From Nemophila menziesii (Eukaryota > Streptophyta > Magnoliopsida > Boraginales > Hydrophyllaceae), in the NCBI GenBank assembly GCA_029959085.1, contig JARWIR010000023.1, positions 10,119,860 through 10,183,859 on the forward strand: 64,000 nt of DNA, read 5' to 3'. Shown here one piece after another: positions 33,254 to 45,376 of this stretch. How positions within the stretch are numbered: position 1 is the first letter of the stretch; each line of letters opens with the position of its first letter. The position numbers and the translations under genes are program-made. The notes below the pieces were generated by a model. The model was not told where the DNA came from, did no database searches, and saw nothing but the letters and a program-made list of their open reading frames with translations.

Positions 33254-36200
33254 GGAATTATCCCTTTTGCTCCTAATTTTTTATGAGATTGACAAGTTGC
33301 CCCATTGTTTAATTCTACAAGATACCCCTAACTTTTGTTTTCGTGACTCGTGGTCCGTTACTAACGTTTTCTGTCAAAAATCACCGTTAAGAGCATTTTT
33401 ATTATTATTTTATTCTTAATCCGTTTTATTTATTTAATTATCTTAACCCCTATTTTTAAATGGGCAAAATAGGTAATTCTGAAATGCCTACCCTATATAT
33501 ACACGAAACAAAACAAAAAAATTAAAACAAAATCAAAATCAAAAGACAAGGGAGGGTTTGGTTTGGGGAAGAACAAGAAGACGAAGAACCCAGATTGCAT
33601 AAGACGATGTACTTTAGCTCGAAAGATAATCAATGGAACCGTTTACGTTATGGAGTAAGTGTGTTTATTTATTACCCCTAAATCTTTGCTTGTTGGTTAA
33701 GATCTTTTAATCTGTAAATGAAGGGTTTTCGAGTATATTTATTACATTTTTAGATATCACGCGTGAAGGGCGGGATTTAGTTAGTAATAGGAGTATATTT
33801 TACGGGATTTGGTTAACATATTGATAGTGTATCCATATTTGATAATTATTTTTCCATTAATTTGTTCCTAACGTAATGGGTAACTAATTTATTCGAAATT
33901 GATCGTGTAACAGAGAAATTTGCACTGAGGATTCGCTTTTGTGGGATATTTAATGAAGACACGAGCAATTACCATGATTTAAAGATTGAGTAAGTAGATA
34001 GTTGTGAATTTGACAAATTTAGTATACATGTACTTAAGAAGACTGTTTCGAAGTTAGGGATAAAAGGTAACTTGGAGTACAACTATTTGAAATTGGGGAA
34101 AAACTACCTGATGGTCTAGTATGTTTAGATTGCAAGGATAAATGTATGGAGATGTGTAGCATTGGAGAGAACAACGTAATTGTTGACCTGTTTGTTGTTA
34201 GTAAACCAGTAATACATGAAAACCACGAAATTCAAACTCCTTATTTCATGCCTTTGTTATTAACTTGGAATAAGGTTGAAGAAATAGTTCATCAACGAGA
34301 AGAAGATAAAGTTCATACAAAAAATGACGTTGATGAGATGGAAGTTCAGATTTGTAATGAAGAGCAAGAAGAAGTAGTTAAAACCTGTGATGAAAGGCCT
34401 AATATGAAAAGTGTAGAAGAAAACAGTGATGAAAGTCATGGTGAGAAAAGTGTGGAAGAAAAGACAGCTGAAGAGGAAACAATAAAGGTACACAGTCATT
34501 TGACAATTTATCCCTTAACATTATAGTTGATTGACAATTTAACCCCTAATTTACATATATTTGACTATATATTATTTTAACTTTATAGGTTGTTTGTGAA
34601 GATCAAAACACAACAGATGTTAATGTAACTGAAGGTGAGAACGACGAAGTAAAAAATTTAGTTTCATAGACTGTAGAGAAAGTAGTTGCTGAGAAAGAAC
34701 TCAACAAGGTATGTAATGTTGGTTTGGAAGAAGGAAAAAAGACCTGTGACGAAAGGCCTGATATGAAAAGCGTGGAAGAAAAGAATGGTGAAAGACATTA
34801 TGGGAAAAGCATGGAAGAAAAGATTGTTGAAGAAGAAACAATAAAGGTACACAGTCAATTGACAGTTTAGCCCTTAACATTTCAGTTGATTGACAAATCA
34901 CCCCCTTAATTTACATATATTTGATTGTATATTTCTTTTACCTTTTCAGGTTGTTTGCGAAGATCAAAACACACCTGATGTTAATGTAACTGAAGGTGAA
35001 GGTGAGAAAGAAGAAGTAAATAATTTTGTTAATGAGACTTTGGAAGAACATCTCTCTAATATTGGAGAGAAGGAGAAGTCTGTTAATGATATATTGGATA
35101 AAGTGTTGAAGGTTTTGAAGTCTGACGAGAAAGTAGGTAAGAGGAGTTCCAAAAATAAATCACCATTGAGGCCTTTCAGGCTTATCGATGAAAACCTAAC
35201 AAATGATAAGATTGAATATTTATAGTAATGTGAGTGATTTTCAACAGTTAGTGCACCGGGATTATGCAGTTAATGTTAGTACCAGAACATGCTACATGGC
35301 ATATCACTTAGCAAAAGGCATGACAGAGGTTGAATACAATGATCAATACAAGAAGATTTACGACTATTCAGCAGAAATCAGGAGAAGTAACCCTGGAAGT
35401 ACTGTAGCTATTGAAACTGCTGTTGATGAGCTCACTAGAGTAGAAAGATTTCATAGAATTTATGTTGGTCTGGAGGTTGTAGAAGAGGGTTTTTAGATTG
35501 TTGTAGAGAGGTTGTTGGGGTAGATGGATGACACCTAAAAGGTCCACATCTAGGTGTGATTTTAACAGCAGTTGGAATTTATGGGAACAACTGTATATTC
35601 CCAATTGTGTATTACCTAGCAGAGAAAGAGGATAGTAACTCTTGGAGATGGTTTTTTAACTTGTTGGTACAAGATCTTGGTATAAGTAATCAACAAGAAT
35701 GGACTTTCGTATCTGATAGACAAAAGGTTGGTTATCTTTGATGGGTATAAATATATAGTTTTTGTAAAGAATACTATCAGTTTTTTTTCTTTGTTTGTGT
35801 TTATAGGGATTACTCCAGGTCATGAGTGACATGCTTCCGAATATTGAATATCGGTATTGTGTAAGGCATCTGTATAATAATTTCAAGATCAAGCATTCGG
35901 GTTTGGCTTTAAAAGACAAAGTGTGGGAAGCTGCAAGGGCCCCATCAATTTACATATTTGATGAATTAATGGATGAAATTAAACACATGGATAAGCATGC
36001 TTTCAAATGGCTCTCTAACCTAGATCCCAAGGCGTGTTCAAGGTCTCATTTTAGTACATTTACAAAATGTGATCTTCTACTCAACAACATCTGCGAAAGC
36101 TATAACGGTGCCATTAAAAAAGTCAAGTATTTTGTCAGCTTACTCCCTAAACAGTTAACTATTATGTCTATTTACCCCCTACAAAGTTTCATATTTTGTC

Positions 36201-36584
36201 TACTTATCCCTTACACAACCAAAACAATTGTCTGTTTACCCCTTACAGAGTTTCTTATTTTGTCTACTTACCTCCTAAACAACTACAAATGTTGTCAACT
36301 TACCCCTTAAAAAGTTAACTATTTTATATACTTACCCCCTAAACAGTTAACTATTTTATCTACTTACCCCCGAAACAGATAACTATTTTATCATGTTTGT
36401 AACAGGGACAAGTGTCTAATTCTCATACTTGAGGGGCTAAGGATGTATAGTATGAAGAGGCTACAATCTAAGAGATCATGGATGTCAAAATACGAAGGTG
36501 ATATATGTCCTAAGATCAGACACAACAAACGGTATGTTAATGTTCAAACTTCTCACCACAATCATAAATCTCTAATAGTCAGCT
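33254..36584 (+). pseudogene. MuDR-type (MULE) transposase, unit II, 3'-truncated
   Basis: Same architecture as unit I: TIR-like start, PB1-like segment, acidic exons, DDE region, then LEGLRMYS exon and break into gag. It shares the TAG after NLVS and the TGA in VDG-stop-HLKG (35529-35531) with units I and III. It has its own lesions: TAA in IE-stop-VDS near 33990, and a one-base deletion turning VGLGGCRRGF into a shifted VGLEVVEEGF-stop near 35471. The intron between DRQK and GLLQVMS is kept. Confidence 0.85.
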
Positions 36585-37220
36585 ATTTCCCCTTTCTTTT
36601 GGAGTTCTGGATGGAAAAGGTGGAGGAAGACGGGTTTCTACAATATCTTTCTTCTTGGGTATTTCCGAAATCTTCTCCACTTCCACCACTTCATCATCTT
36701 TTTCTTCCACATCCTTTACCGGTTTTTCTTTTCTCGTTATTTCTTTTTCTTTCATAACCGGAAAGGGTGGTGGTTTTAATTGCTTACCACTTCTTTTCCT
36801 GATCGCGTTACAATCCTCCCTTTGTTCTGTGTCACTTGGGAGTTGGCCTTGACCTCGAACATTCAAGCTATTGGTGAATTTTGATATTTGACTCTCTAAG
36901 TTTTTTAATGAAGCAGAGTGTGAATTTAAAGTTTCTTCCATCTTTTTTTCCTTAACGATTGTGGTGTTTATGAATCGAGATAGTTGATCCTCAAGTTGGG
37001 ATGACTTACTTTGGGAACAGATATGTATTGCGTCAAGGTAAGAACTAAATCAGCTTCGGTGAGTGCACCTTCTTGAGGTCGGGCAGGAAGTACTTTTTGA
37101 GCTAATGTATCGGAATAAGCTTCATGATCGGCTATAGGTTGATTTCCTTGGTAGTGGTTTTGCGACTTGAATTGATAATTGTTCCCTTGGGGCCTTGGTT
37201 GATAAGTTCCTGGATTGGCT
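36585..37220 (-). pseudogene. Gypsy (family B) gag 3' fragment, unit II
   Basis: As in unit I, with the frame MEETLNSHSASLKNLESQIS to PFPSRTPKERG. A second frame near 36968-37234 carries QKVLPARPQEGALTEADLVL and YISVPKVSHPNLRIN, ending at the junction 37221. Both belong to the gag C-terminal half. Confidence 0.7.
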
Positions 37221-38527
37221 ACCAAAATTAACATCGGGTACTAACGGAAGGCAAAAAATATAATGTTGTGTACCCGTTTGTCCACTTCTGAAACCTTGGT
37301 ATGTATTTTTCTAAAACGCAAAATACTGAGTATCCATGGGGTCTTTTTCTCACATAAATATAATAAACTTTTCTCTATATTCATTATTAATAAAAAGAAA
37401 GAATAAAGCTACAAACTAAGTAAGGAAGAGAAAAAAAAATCACCGACTTACGGATTACTTCGGTAGACTGGGAGGTGGATGTCATCTTCTTTTTGAATTC
37501 TCTGAGCGCCATGGTTAACCGAACTTTCATAATTTCACACGACCTTCTCTAGCAGAACTGCTCGAACAACAAACCAACGCTGAACCCTCTAACCACCACA
37601 CATAAAATCCGAGCAGTAAGCTTTAAATCATTATTGCTGACCTCCACTAATGGCGTCGCCTAAGTTTCCAACCAACACCATCAAAACACCGATCTCAACT
37701 TTTGAGTTTTCATAACTTTTGAGTTTTCATAGCTGCACACACTTGAAAACTGAATGCTGAATCTCTGATGTCTCCAATATTTGTTGGATCAAAATCTCAT
37801 AATTTTTGAGCTTTCATATATATAGTACTAATTTTTTTTCTAAATATTATGGGTCTCTCATATGTTAGTTCTTGTTGTTCCAAAATAAGTATATAGTAAG
37901 ACATTGGGATTTTGGATGTTTAGAAGAGGTTTCCAATATCTATTGGATCAAAATCTCTAGAAAATAAGAGAAGAGGGTTTGTTGGCTATCGTTAATGTAT
38001 TGATCAAGAGGGTTCGTTGGCTATCGTTAATGTATTGATCAAGCACGTTGCTTATACTCCGAGTTCCTAACTTCTTTATAATTCGTATGGATGAAAATAA
38101 TCATTTGAATTCAATGCACTCATCATGAGCTCAGTAAGGTAGAAATTCATTCTTATCCTCAAACCTACATGTACACAAAGGCGGATTTGTGTTTACAAAA
38201 ATTGGGTTTTAAGCACATCTTTATAAAAAAATTGTTGCCTAATAAGTATCGCATGTAATCTGTTGATAAATATACACAACTCATTAGGAAAATATACACA
38301 ACCAAAAAATACGTAACCCATAAAAAAACTCCCAACCCATTGCAAATATAAATATAACCCATTGATGGTTTAAAATTTAGACTTGTTGAGAATAAGAGAA
38401 TGTTTTTTGACCTTTTTAAAAATTAACTCATAAAAATTAATGAACTCATTCCTATAAGCTCACAATTTTATATTTTGAGCAGTTTGTTTTTTAAGTAATT
38501 TTCTTTTTAGTTACATGGAAGAGTTAC

Positions 38528-38622
38528 TTTTTGACCCGGTGTCATTGACACGATTCTAATCTGTAGTGCCTAAAAGAATAACCAAGCCAAGGCTCTGGAC
38601 AGTTGAGCTAACCCAAATGGTT
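38528..38622 (-). mobile_element. SINE-like tRNA-derived piece, unit III
   Basis: Copy of the piece at 23300-23391 with few substitutions. Confidence 0.45.
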
Positions 38623-39761
38623 ATTATGTATTTTTCTTATCTCACGTTGTTTATATTTCAAGTTTATCCTAATTTATATTCTTGAAGTTGTCCGTGCATG
38701 TACTATACTATGTGCATATTCTCTAATATTTCTTGTTTTATCACGACCAAAGCTACTTTTGTGTAATACATGTTCTTTTTTCTTTTTTTTTTTAGTCATG
38801 AGTAATACATGCTCTTAAAAACCATATTTACAACTTACACCTAAATATCGCTTTATAAAACTATAAGAACCCAAATTCAACACACTTTTGAAACTTGTAT
38901 GATTGTTTTTGTGAAGAAACCTTGACTATGTTAAACAGGCAATCCTTGAGGAAAAATAAAGTTGAATTTAATGTGTACTCAACCTAGTTACTTTACTGGA
39001 AACTTCAACCAAGATGAAAGATAGGAAACTAACCAAGCACCAAGCAACAATTAAGGATCAGAAAAATACACTAAGCACAAATAATCACACGGAACACCAA
39101 ATCTGCGGCAAACAACAGAACCAGTAAACACATTTTGAACGAGATGCTCCCATTTGGTTGGAGCAGCGTAATAAAGAATATAGAGAAATCAAAAAAAAAC
39201 AAAAAAAATAGAAAAAGATTTCTTAATGACTCATATACTTATAGAGAGAACCACGACCCACCCATATAATGTGAGTTTTAAATTAAAACTTAAAAAGCAG
39301 TCTTTAATATGAAAGTACAAACAAATTCTCTATAGTAATTAAATTGCACATTAATACAATAAACTAAAAAGTAAGAAACAACTGCTTAAAGTGGCACAAT
39401 CAATTAGGATATCACATATAGTAGTTACTTCACATAATTCAACTGAAAAAAGTTTTATGTTGTCAACTCTGGTGAGGCCCCATGTGGCTAAACTTTTACC
39501 ACAATAAAATCATCAACAAAATTGGATGAAGTATCACAATCAAAACTACTACACCAGGGACATTATTCCTAGGGCTCCTCGCCCACACTTTCAGTACCAA
39601 AACAACACTTTACACACTGCTGCTAATTTTCTCCAAGGTAACAATCGCTTAATAGCTTCCTTCTTTAATAAGTACCATTTACCTAGAAAAAAGAAAAGGA
39701 AAAATCAGCATCAGAGTTTCCAGTGATCTTTCCAGTGATCATGAATATTTCCTTTCCATTG

Positions 39762-40835
39762 CTAAAGCCTTTCATCTTTATAGTTAATCTCTCCAGGAAT
39801 TTCAATGGAAGGAGATATTGGCTGAACATCAAAAATATCTGGCTTTTTCATCTTCCCTGCTCGGCTCAAGATACGTCTCTTGATCACTTTAGAAATATCC
39901 ATCTAGTAAAAAGAGCACACAGTAAATCAATATTAAATACATAAGATCATGCATTAACCACCCAACAATTCTAAATACATCCGCTTAACAGTATATCACA
40001 GTAAACGTAAACTACCAATTAAATCTTACCATGGAAATTATTAAACCTTTATAGTTAACTGAAATGTCACGGCCAAAGATCTTATTCGTTTTATGTTTTT
40101 GTTTTATGTTTTTGTTCAGTAACGATATTATTCTTGACATGAGTTTCTGCCTGTGTGCATAATATAAAAAAATCACTATCAATCCCTTCCAAATAAATAA
40201 ACATTATTTCTATGTTAATATTTTTTAATTATCAAGTAAATATGTAAAATTATAGAGTAATTAGTTCAAATCTAACTCAAATTCAAGCTATAATCCCAAT
40301 TTAATGATTAAATTTATGGATAAAATACATTAATGATTATCCATAAATATCACATATAGAGAAAAAGACACGTTGGGAGGCTATTGGTGGGGTGGCAGTT
40401 GATGAGATATCTTCGGATTGTGATAATGTTTCAACCAAATCCACTAACCCAACTAACCCAACTCATTCTTCACCGGTATGGCCCCCTATGGTGCAAATGT
40501 ATTGTATAAGATACAATTCTGATTTCTCTTAGCGGTCAGGATATCCATAACAGAGCGAGCATCTACATTGAAATTGTTCAATGTACTAGAAATCCAGAGT
40601 TTTACCCAACAAACGCATAAACTTTCTTTCTTAATTGTAACAATTCTTCAATATCTCCTACTTATTTTTTACCATAGGTTTTGAAGATCGATGGTATATT
40701 TCATCGTTATTACAACTTAATAAGTAGGAAATCTGAATAAAGTGAGGAGTCGAGAGTGTACCTGATTTAAACATCACTGATAAAAAGACGGCGAATGGAG
40801 ATCGTCGAATATCTTACGGTGCTCCAAGGAACTTT
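39762..40835 (-). pseudogene. Uncharacterised minus-strand gene, unit III
   Basis: Exon 3 (39762-39902) is intact. Exon 2 (40030-40150) carries a 13-bp direct duplication (TTTTATGTTTTTG twice near 40090-40115) that shifts the frame. Splice signals and the leader region are as in unit II. Confidence 0.45.
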
Positions 40836-40896
40836 TCCTCTTACTTTTGATTTATGAAGTAAAGGTAACCGAAATGAGGGTTTTATATAAGTTTGA

Positions 40897-43800
40897 AGAA
40901 TTATCCCTTTTGCTCCAAATTTTTTATGAGATTGACAAGTTGCCCCATTGTTTAATTCTACTAGATACCCCTAACTTTTGTTTTCGTGACTCGTGGTCCG
41001 TTACTAACGTTTTCTGTCAAAAATCACCTTTAAGAGCATTTTTATTATTTTTTTATTCTTAATCCGTTTTATTTATTTAATTATCTTAACCCCATATTTT
41101 TAAATGGGCAAAATAGGTAATTCTGAAATGCCTACCCTATATATACACGAAACAAAACAAAAAAATTAAAACAAAATCAAAATCAAAAGACATGGGAGGG
41201 TTTGGTTTGGGGAAGAACAAGAAGACGAAGAACCCAGATTGCATAAGACGATGTACTTTAGCTCGAAAGATAATCAATGGAACCGTTTACGTTATGGAGT
41301 AAGTGTGTTTATTTATTACACCTAAATCTTTGCTTGTTGGTTAAGATCTTTTAATCTGTAAATGTAGTGTTTTCGAGTATATTTATTACATTTTTAGATA
41401 TCACGCGTGAAGGGCGGGATTTTGTTAGTAATAGGAGTATTTTTACGGGATTTGGTTACCATATTGATAGTGTATCCATATTTGATAATTATTTTTCCAT
41501 TAATTGGTTCCTAACGTAATGGGTAACTAATTTATTCAAAATTGATCGTGTAACAGAGAAATTTGCACTGAGGATTCGCTTTTGTGGGATATTTAATGAA
41601 GACACGAGCAATTACCATGATTTAAAGATTGAGTATGTAGATCGTTGTGAATATGACAAATTTAGTATACATGTAATTAAGAAGACTGTTTCGAAGTTAG
41701 GGATAAAAGGTAACTTGGAGTACAACTATTTGAAATTGGGGAAAAAACTACTTGATGGTCTAGTATGTTTAGATTGCAAGGATAAATGTATGGAGATGTG
41801 TAGCATTGGAGAGAACAACGTAACTGTTGACCTGTTTGTTGTTAGTAAACCAGTAATACATGAAAACCACGAAATTCAAACTCCTTATTTCATGCCTTTG
41901 TTATTAACTTGGAATAAGGTTGAAGAAATAGTTCAGCAACGAGAAGAAGATAAAGTTCATGCAAATAATGACCTTGATGAGATGGAAGTTCAGAACTGTA
42001 ATGAAGGGCAAGAAGAAGTAGTTAAAACCTGTGATGAAAGGCCTAATATGAAAAGTGTAGAAGAAAAGAGTGATGAAAGGCATGGTGAGAAAAGTGTGGA
42101 AGTAAAGACAGTTGAAGAGGAAACAATAAAGGTACATAGTCATTTGACAATTTAGCCCTTAACATTATAGTTTATTGACAATTTAACCCCTAATTTACAT
42201 ATATTTGACTATATATTTATTTTAACTTTATAGGTTGTTTGTGAAGATCAAAACGCAACTGATGTTAATGTAACTGAAGGTGAGAACGACGAAGTAAAAA
42301 ATTTAGTTTCATAGACTGTAGAGAAAGTAGTTGCTGAGAAAGAACTAAACAAGGTATGTAATGTTGGTTTGGAAAAAGGAGGAAAGACCTGTGATGAAAG
42401 GCCTGATATGAAAAGCGTGGAAGAAAAGAATGGTGAAAGACATTATGGAAAAAGCATGGAAGAAAAGATAGTTGAAGAAGAAACAATAAAGGTACACAGT
42501 CATTTGACAGTTTAGCCCTTAACATTTCAGTTGATTGACAAATCACCCCCTTAATTTACATATATTTGATTGTATATTTCTTTTACCTTTTCAGGGTTTT
42601 TTCGAAGATCAAAACACACCTGATGTTAATGTAACTGAAGGTGAAGATGAGGAAGAAGAAGTAAATAATTTTGTTAATGAGACTTTGGAAGAACATCTCT
42701 CTGATATTGGAGAGAAGGAGAAGTCTGTTAATGATATATTGTATAAAGTGTTGAAGGTTTTGAAGTCTGATGAAGAAGTAGGTAAGAGGAGTTCCGAAAA
42801 TAAATCACCATTGAGGCCTTTCAGGCTTATCGATGAAAACCTAACAAATGATAAGATTGAATCTTTATAGTAATGTGAGTGATTTTCAACAGTTAGTGCA
42901 CCAGGAATATGCAGTTAATGTTAGTACCAGAACATGCTACATGGCATATCACGTAGCAAAAGGCATGACAGAGGTTGAATACAAGGATCAATACAAGAAG
43001 ATTTACGACTATTCAGCAGAAATCAGGAGAAGTAACCCTGGAAGTACTGTAGCTATTGAAACTACTGTTGATGAGCTCACTAGAGTAGAAAGATTTCATA
43101 GAATTTATGTTGGTCTTGGAGGTTGTAGAAGAGGGTTTTTAGATTGTTGTAGAAAGGTTGTTGGGGTAGATGGATGACACCTAAAAGGTCCACATCTAGG
43201 TGTGATTTTAACAGCAGTTGGAATTTATGGGAACAACTGTATATTCCCAATTGTGTATTACCTAGCAGAGAAAGAGGATAGTAACTCTTGGAGATGGTTT
43301 TTTAACTTGTTGGTACAAGATCTTGGTATAAGTAATCAACAAGAATGGACTTTCGTATCTGATAGACAAAAGGTTGGTTATCTTTGATGGGTATAAATAT
43401 ATAGTTTTTGTAAAGAATACTAACAGTTTTTTTTCTTTGTTTGTGTTTATAGGGATTACTCCAGGTCATGAGTGACATGCTTCCGAATACTGAATATCGG
43501 TATTGTGTAAGGCATCTGTATAATAATTTCAAGATCAAGCATTCGGGTTTGGCTTTAAAAGACAAAGTGTGGGAAGCTGCAAGGGCCCCATCAATTTACA
43601 GATTTGATGAATTAATGGATGAAATTAAACACATGGATAAGGATGCTTTCAAATGGCTCTCTAACCTAGATCCCAAGGCGTGTTCAAGGTCTCATTTTAG
43701 TACATTTACAAATGTGATCTTCTACTCAACAACATCTGCGAAAACTATAACGGTGCCATTAAAAAAGTCAAGTATTTTTTCAGCTTACTCCCTAAACAGT

Positions 43801-44234
43801 TAACTATTATGTCTATTTACCCCCTACAAAGTTTCATATTTTGTCTACTTATCCCTTACACAACCAAAAAAATTGTCTATTTACCCCTTACATAATTTCT
43901 TATTTTGTCTACTTACCTCCTAAACAACTACAAATGTTGTCTACTTACCCCTTAAAAATTTAACTATTTTATCTACTTACCCCCTAAACAGTTAACTATT
44001 TTATCTACTTACCCCCGAAACAGATAACTATTTTATCATGTTTGTAACAGGGACAAGTGTCTAATTCTCATACTTGAGGGGCTAAGGATGTATAGTATGA
44101 AGAGGCTACAATCTAAGAGATCATGGATGTCAAAATACGAAGGTGATATATGTCCTAAGATCAGACACAACAAACGGTATGTTAATGTTCAAACTTCTCA
44201 CCACAATCATAAATCTCTAATAGTCAGCTATATC
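40897..44234 (+). pseudogene. MuDR-type (MULE) transposase, unit III, 3'-truncated
   Basis: Its PB1-like segment is uninterrupted (EYVDRCEYDKFSIHV near 41640). The shared TAG near 42313 and the shared TGA at 43175-43177 are present. A one-base deletion in CDLLLNN (KCD to NVIF, near 43712) shifts the last DDE exon. The LEGLRMYSMKRLQSKRSWM exon lies at about 44055-44190, followed by the break into gag near 44235. Confidence 0.85.
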
Positions 44235-45376
44235 TCCTTTCTTTTGGAGTTCTGGATGGAAAAGGTGGAGGAAGACGGGTTTCTACAATATCTTTCTTCT
44301 TGGGTATTTCCGAAATCTTCTCCACTTCCACCACTTCATCATCTTTTTCTTCCACATCCTTTACCGGTTTTTCTTTTCTCGTTATTTCTTTTTCTTTCAT
44401 AACCGGAAAGGGTGGTGGTTTTAATTGCTTACCACTTCTTTTTCTGATCGCGTTACAATCCTCCCTTTGTTCTGTGTCACTTGGAATTGGCCTTGACCTC
44501 GAACATTCAAGCAATTGGTGATTTTTGATATTTGACTCTCTAAGATTTTTAATGAAGCAGAATGTGAATTTAAAGTTTCTTCCATCTTGTTTTCCTTAAC
44601 GATTGTGGTGTTTATGAATCGAGATAGTTGATCCTCAAGTTGGGATGACTTACTTTGGGAACAGATATGTATTGCGTCAAGGTAAGAGCTAAATCAGCTT
44701 CGGTGAGTGCACCTTCTTGAGGTCGGGCAGGAAGTACTTTTTGAGCTAATGTATTGGAATAAGCTTCATGATTGGCTATAGGTTGATTTCCTTGGTAGTG
44801 GTTTTGCAACTTGAATTGATAATTGTTCCCTTGGGGCCTTGGTTGATAAGTTCCTGGATTCGCTACCCCATGTGGATTTGAATATTAAAAGCTTGGATGA
44901 TTTCTATTTTGGTTACCATACCCTTAACCACCTGAATAGTTATTACCTCGATTATTAACGTAACACACGGGTTTTGGGTTATTAGCACATTCTTCCCATG
45001 TATGATCGATTTCCCACAATTAGGACATATCTCTCGTTCTTTTACCACATTCACAATAGCTTTATTCGACTTATATAACTGTTTTAATTTATTTTCAAGT
45101 GCAGCAATTTTAGCATTCAAAGCAGTTTCTGCTTCTACATTCAAAGTACTTTTTTTAAGAAACTCTAACTGATGATCTTGAAGGTTGCCAACTCATTTCA
45201 TTCTTCACAATTCTATCCATAATAGCTAAAGCTTGATTATTTGTGACCATCATGAGTCCACCTTGACACATAGTATCTACCTTATCTTTTGAAGCTTCAT
45301 TTAAACTTTGATAAAATATCCCAAGCTGTAACTCAAGTGAATACCCATGTAATGGGCATTTCCGTAGTAAAGATTG
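44235..45376 (-). pseudogene. Family B gag, C-terminal part (host gene of the A1 insertion)
   Basis: The minus strand continues the gag of 55207-55912 across the A1 insertion. It starts with LLRKCPLHGYSLELQLGIFY, then NEASKDKVDTMCQGG, MDRIVKNEMSWQPS, and a coiled-coil-like NAKIAALENKLKQLYKSN. Next is a zinc knuckle start CPNC whose HTWEEC half is one frame off, then QEGALTEADLALTL and the LPSDTE linker. Stops and frameshifts are present. The last five bases (GATTG, 45372-45376) are the target-site duplication. Confidence 0.8.

Larger units (their letters stand above)
29587..37220. repeat. Tandem unit II
   Basis: Complete second unit. It differs from unit I by, among others, a doubled 35-bp segment (30338-30407), intact exon 3 of the unknown minus-strand gene, a one-base deletion in the transposase (near 35471) and an in-frame TAA in the PB1-like segment. 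Non-coding parts have the same content as described for unit I. Confidence 0.9.
22028..44864. repeat. Tandem triplication of a ~7.6-kb unit
   Basis: Unit I is 22028-29586, II is 29587-37220 and III is 37221-44864 (7559, 7634 and 7644 bp). They are nearly identical along their length, with scattered substitutions and small indels. Each internal junction reads GGATTGGCTACC|AAAATTAACATCGGG. The original left edge reads TTAACACCAGAATTAACATCGGG and the original right edge reads GGATTCGCTACCCCATGTGG. The crossover therefore lies in a shared ACC. The unit runs from the right part of a TIR element to the middle of a gag gene. Confidence 0.9.
37221..44864. repeat. Tandem unit III
   Basis: Complete third unit; its right edge continues into the rest of the family B gag, which marks the original right breakpoint. 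It carries the doubled 35-bp segment (37973-38042), a deletion in the small ORF near 38970, a 13-bp duplication in exon 2 of the unknown gene, and a one-base deletion in the transposase near 43710. Confidence 0.9.

Noticed and set aside
22028..44864. Triplication as a pure assembly artefact
   Set aside because: The units carry distinct substitutions, indels and private frameshifts, which a simple misassembly of one locus would not produce. It still cannot be fully excluded without reads.
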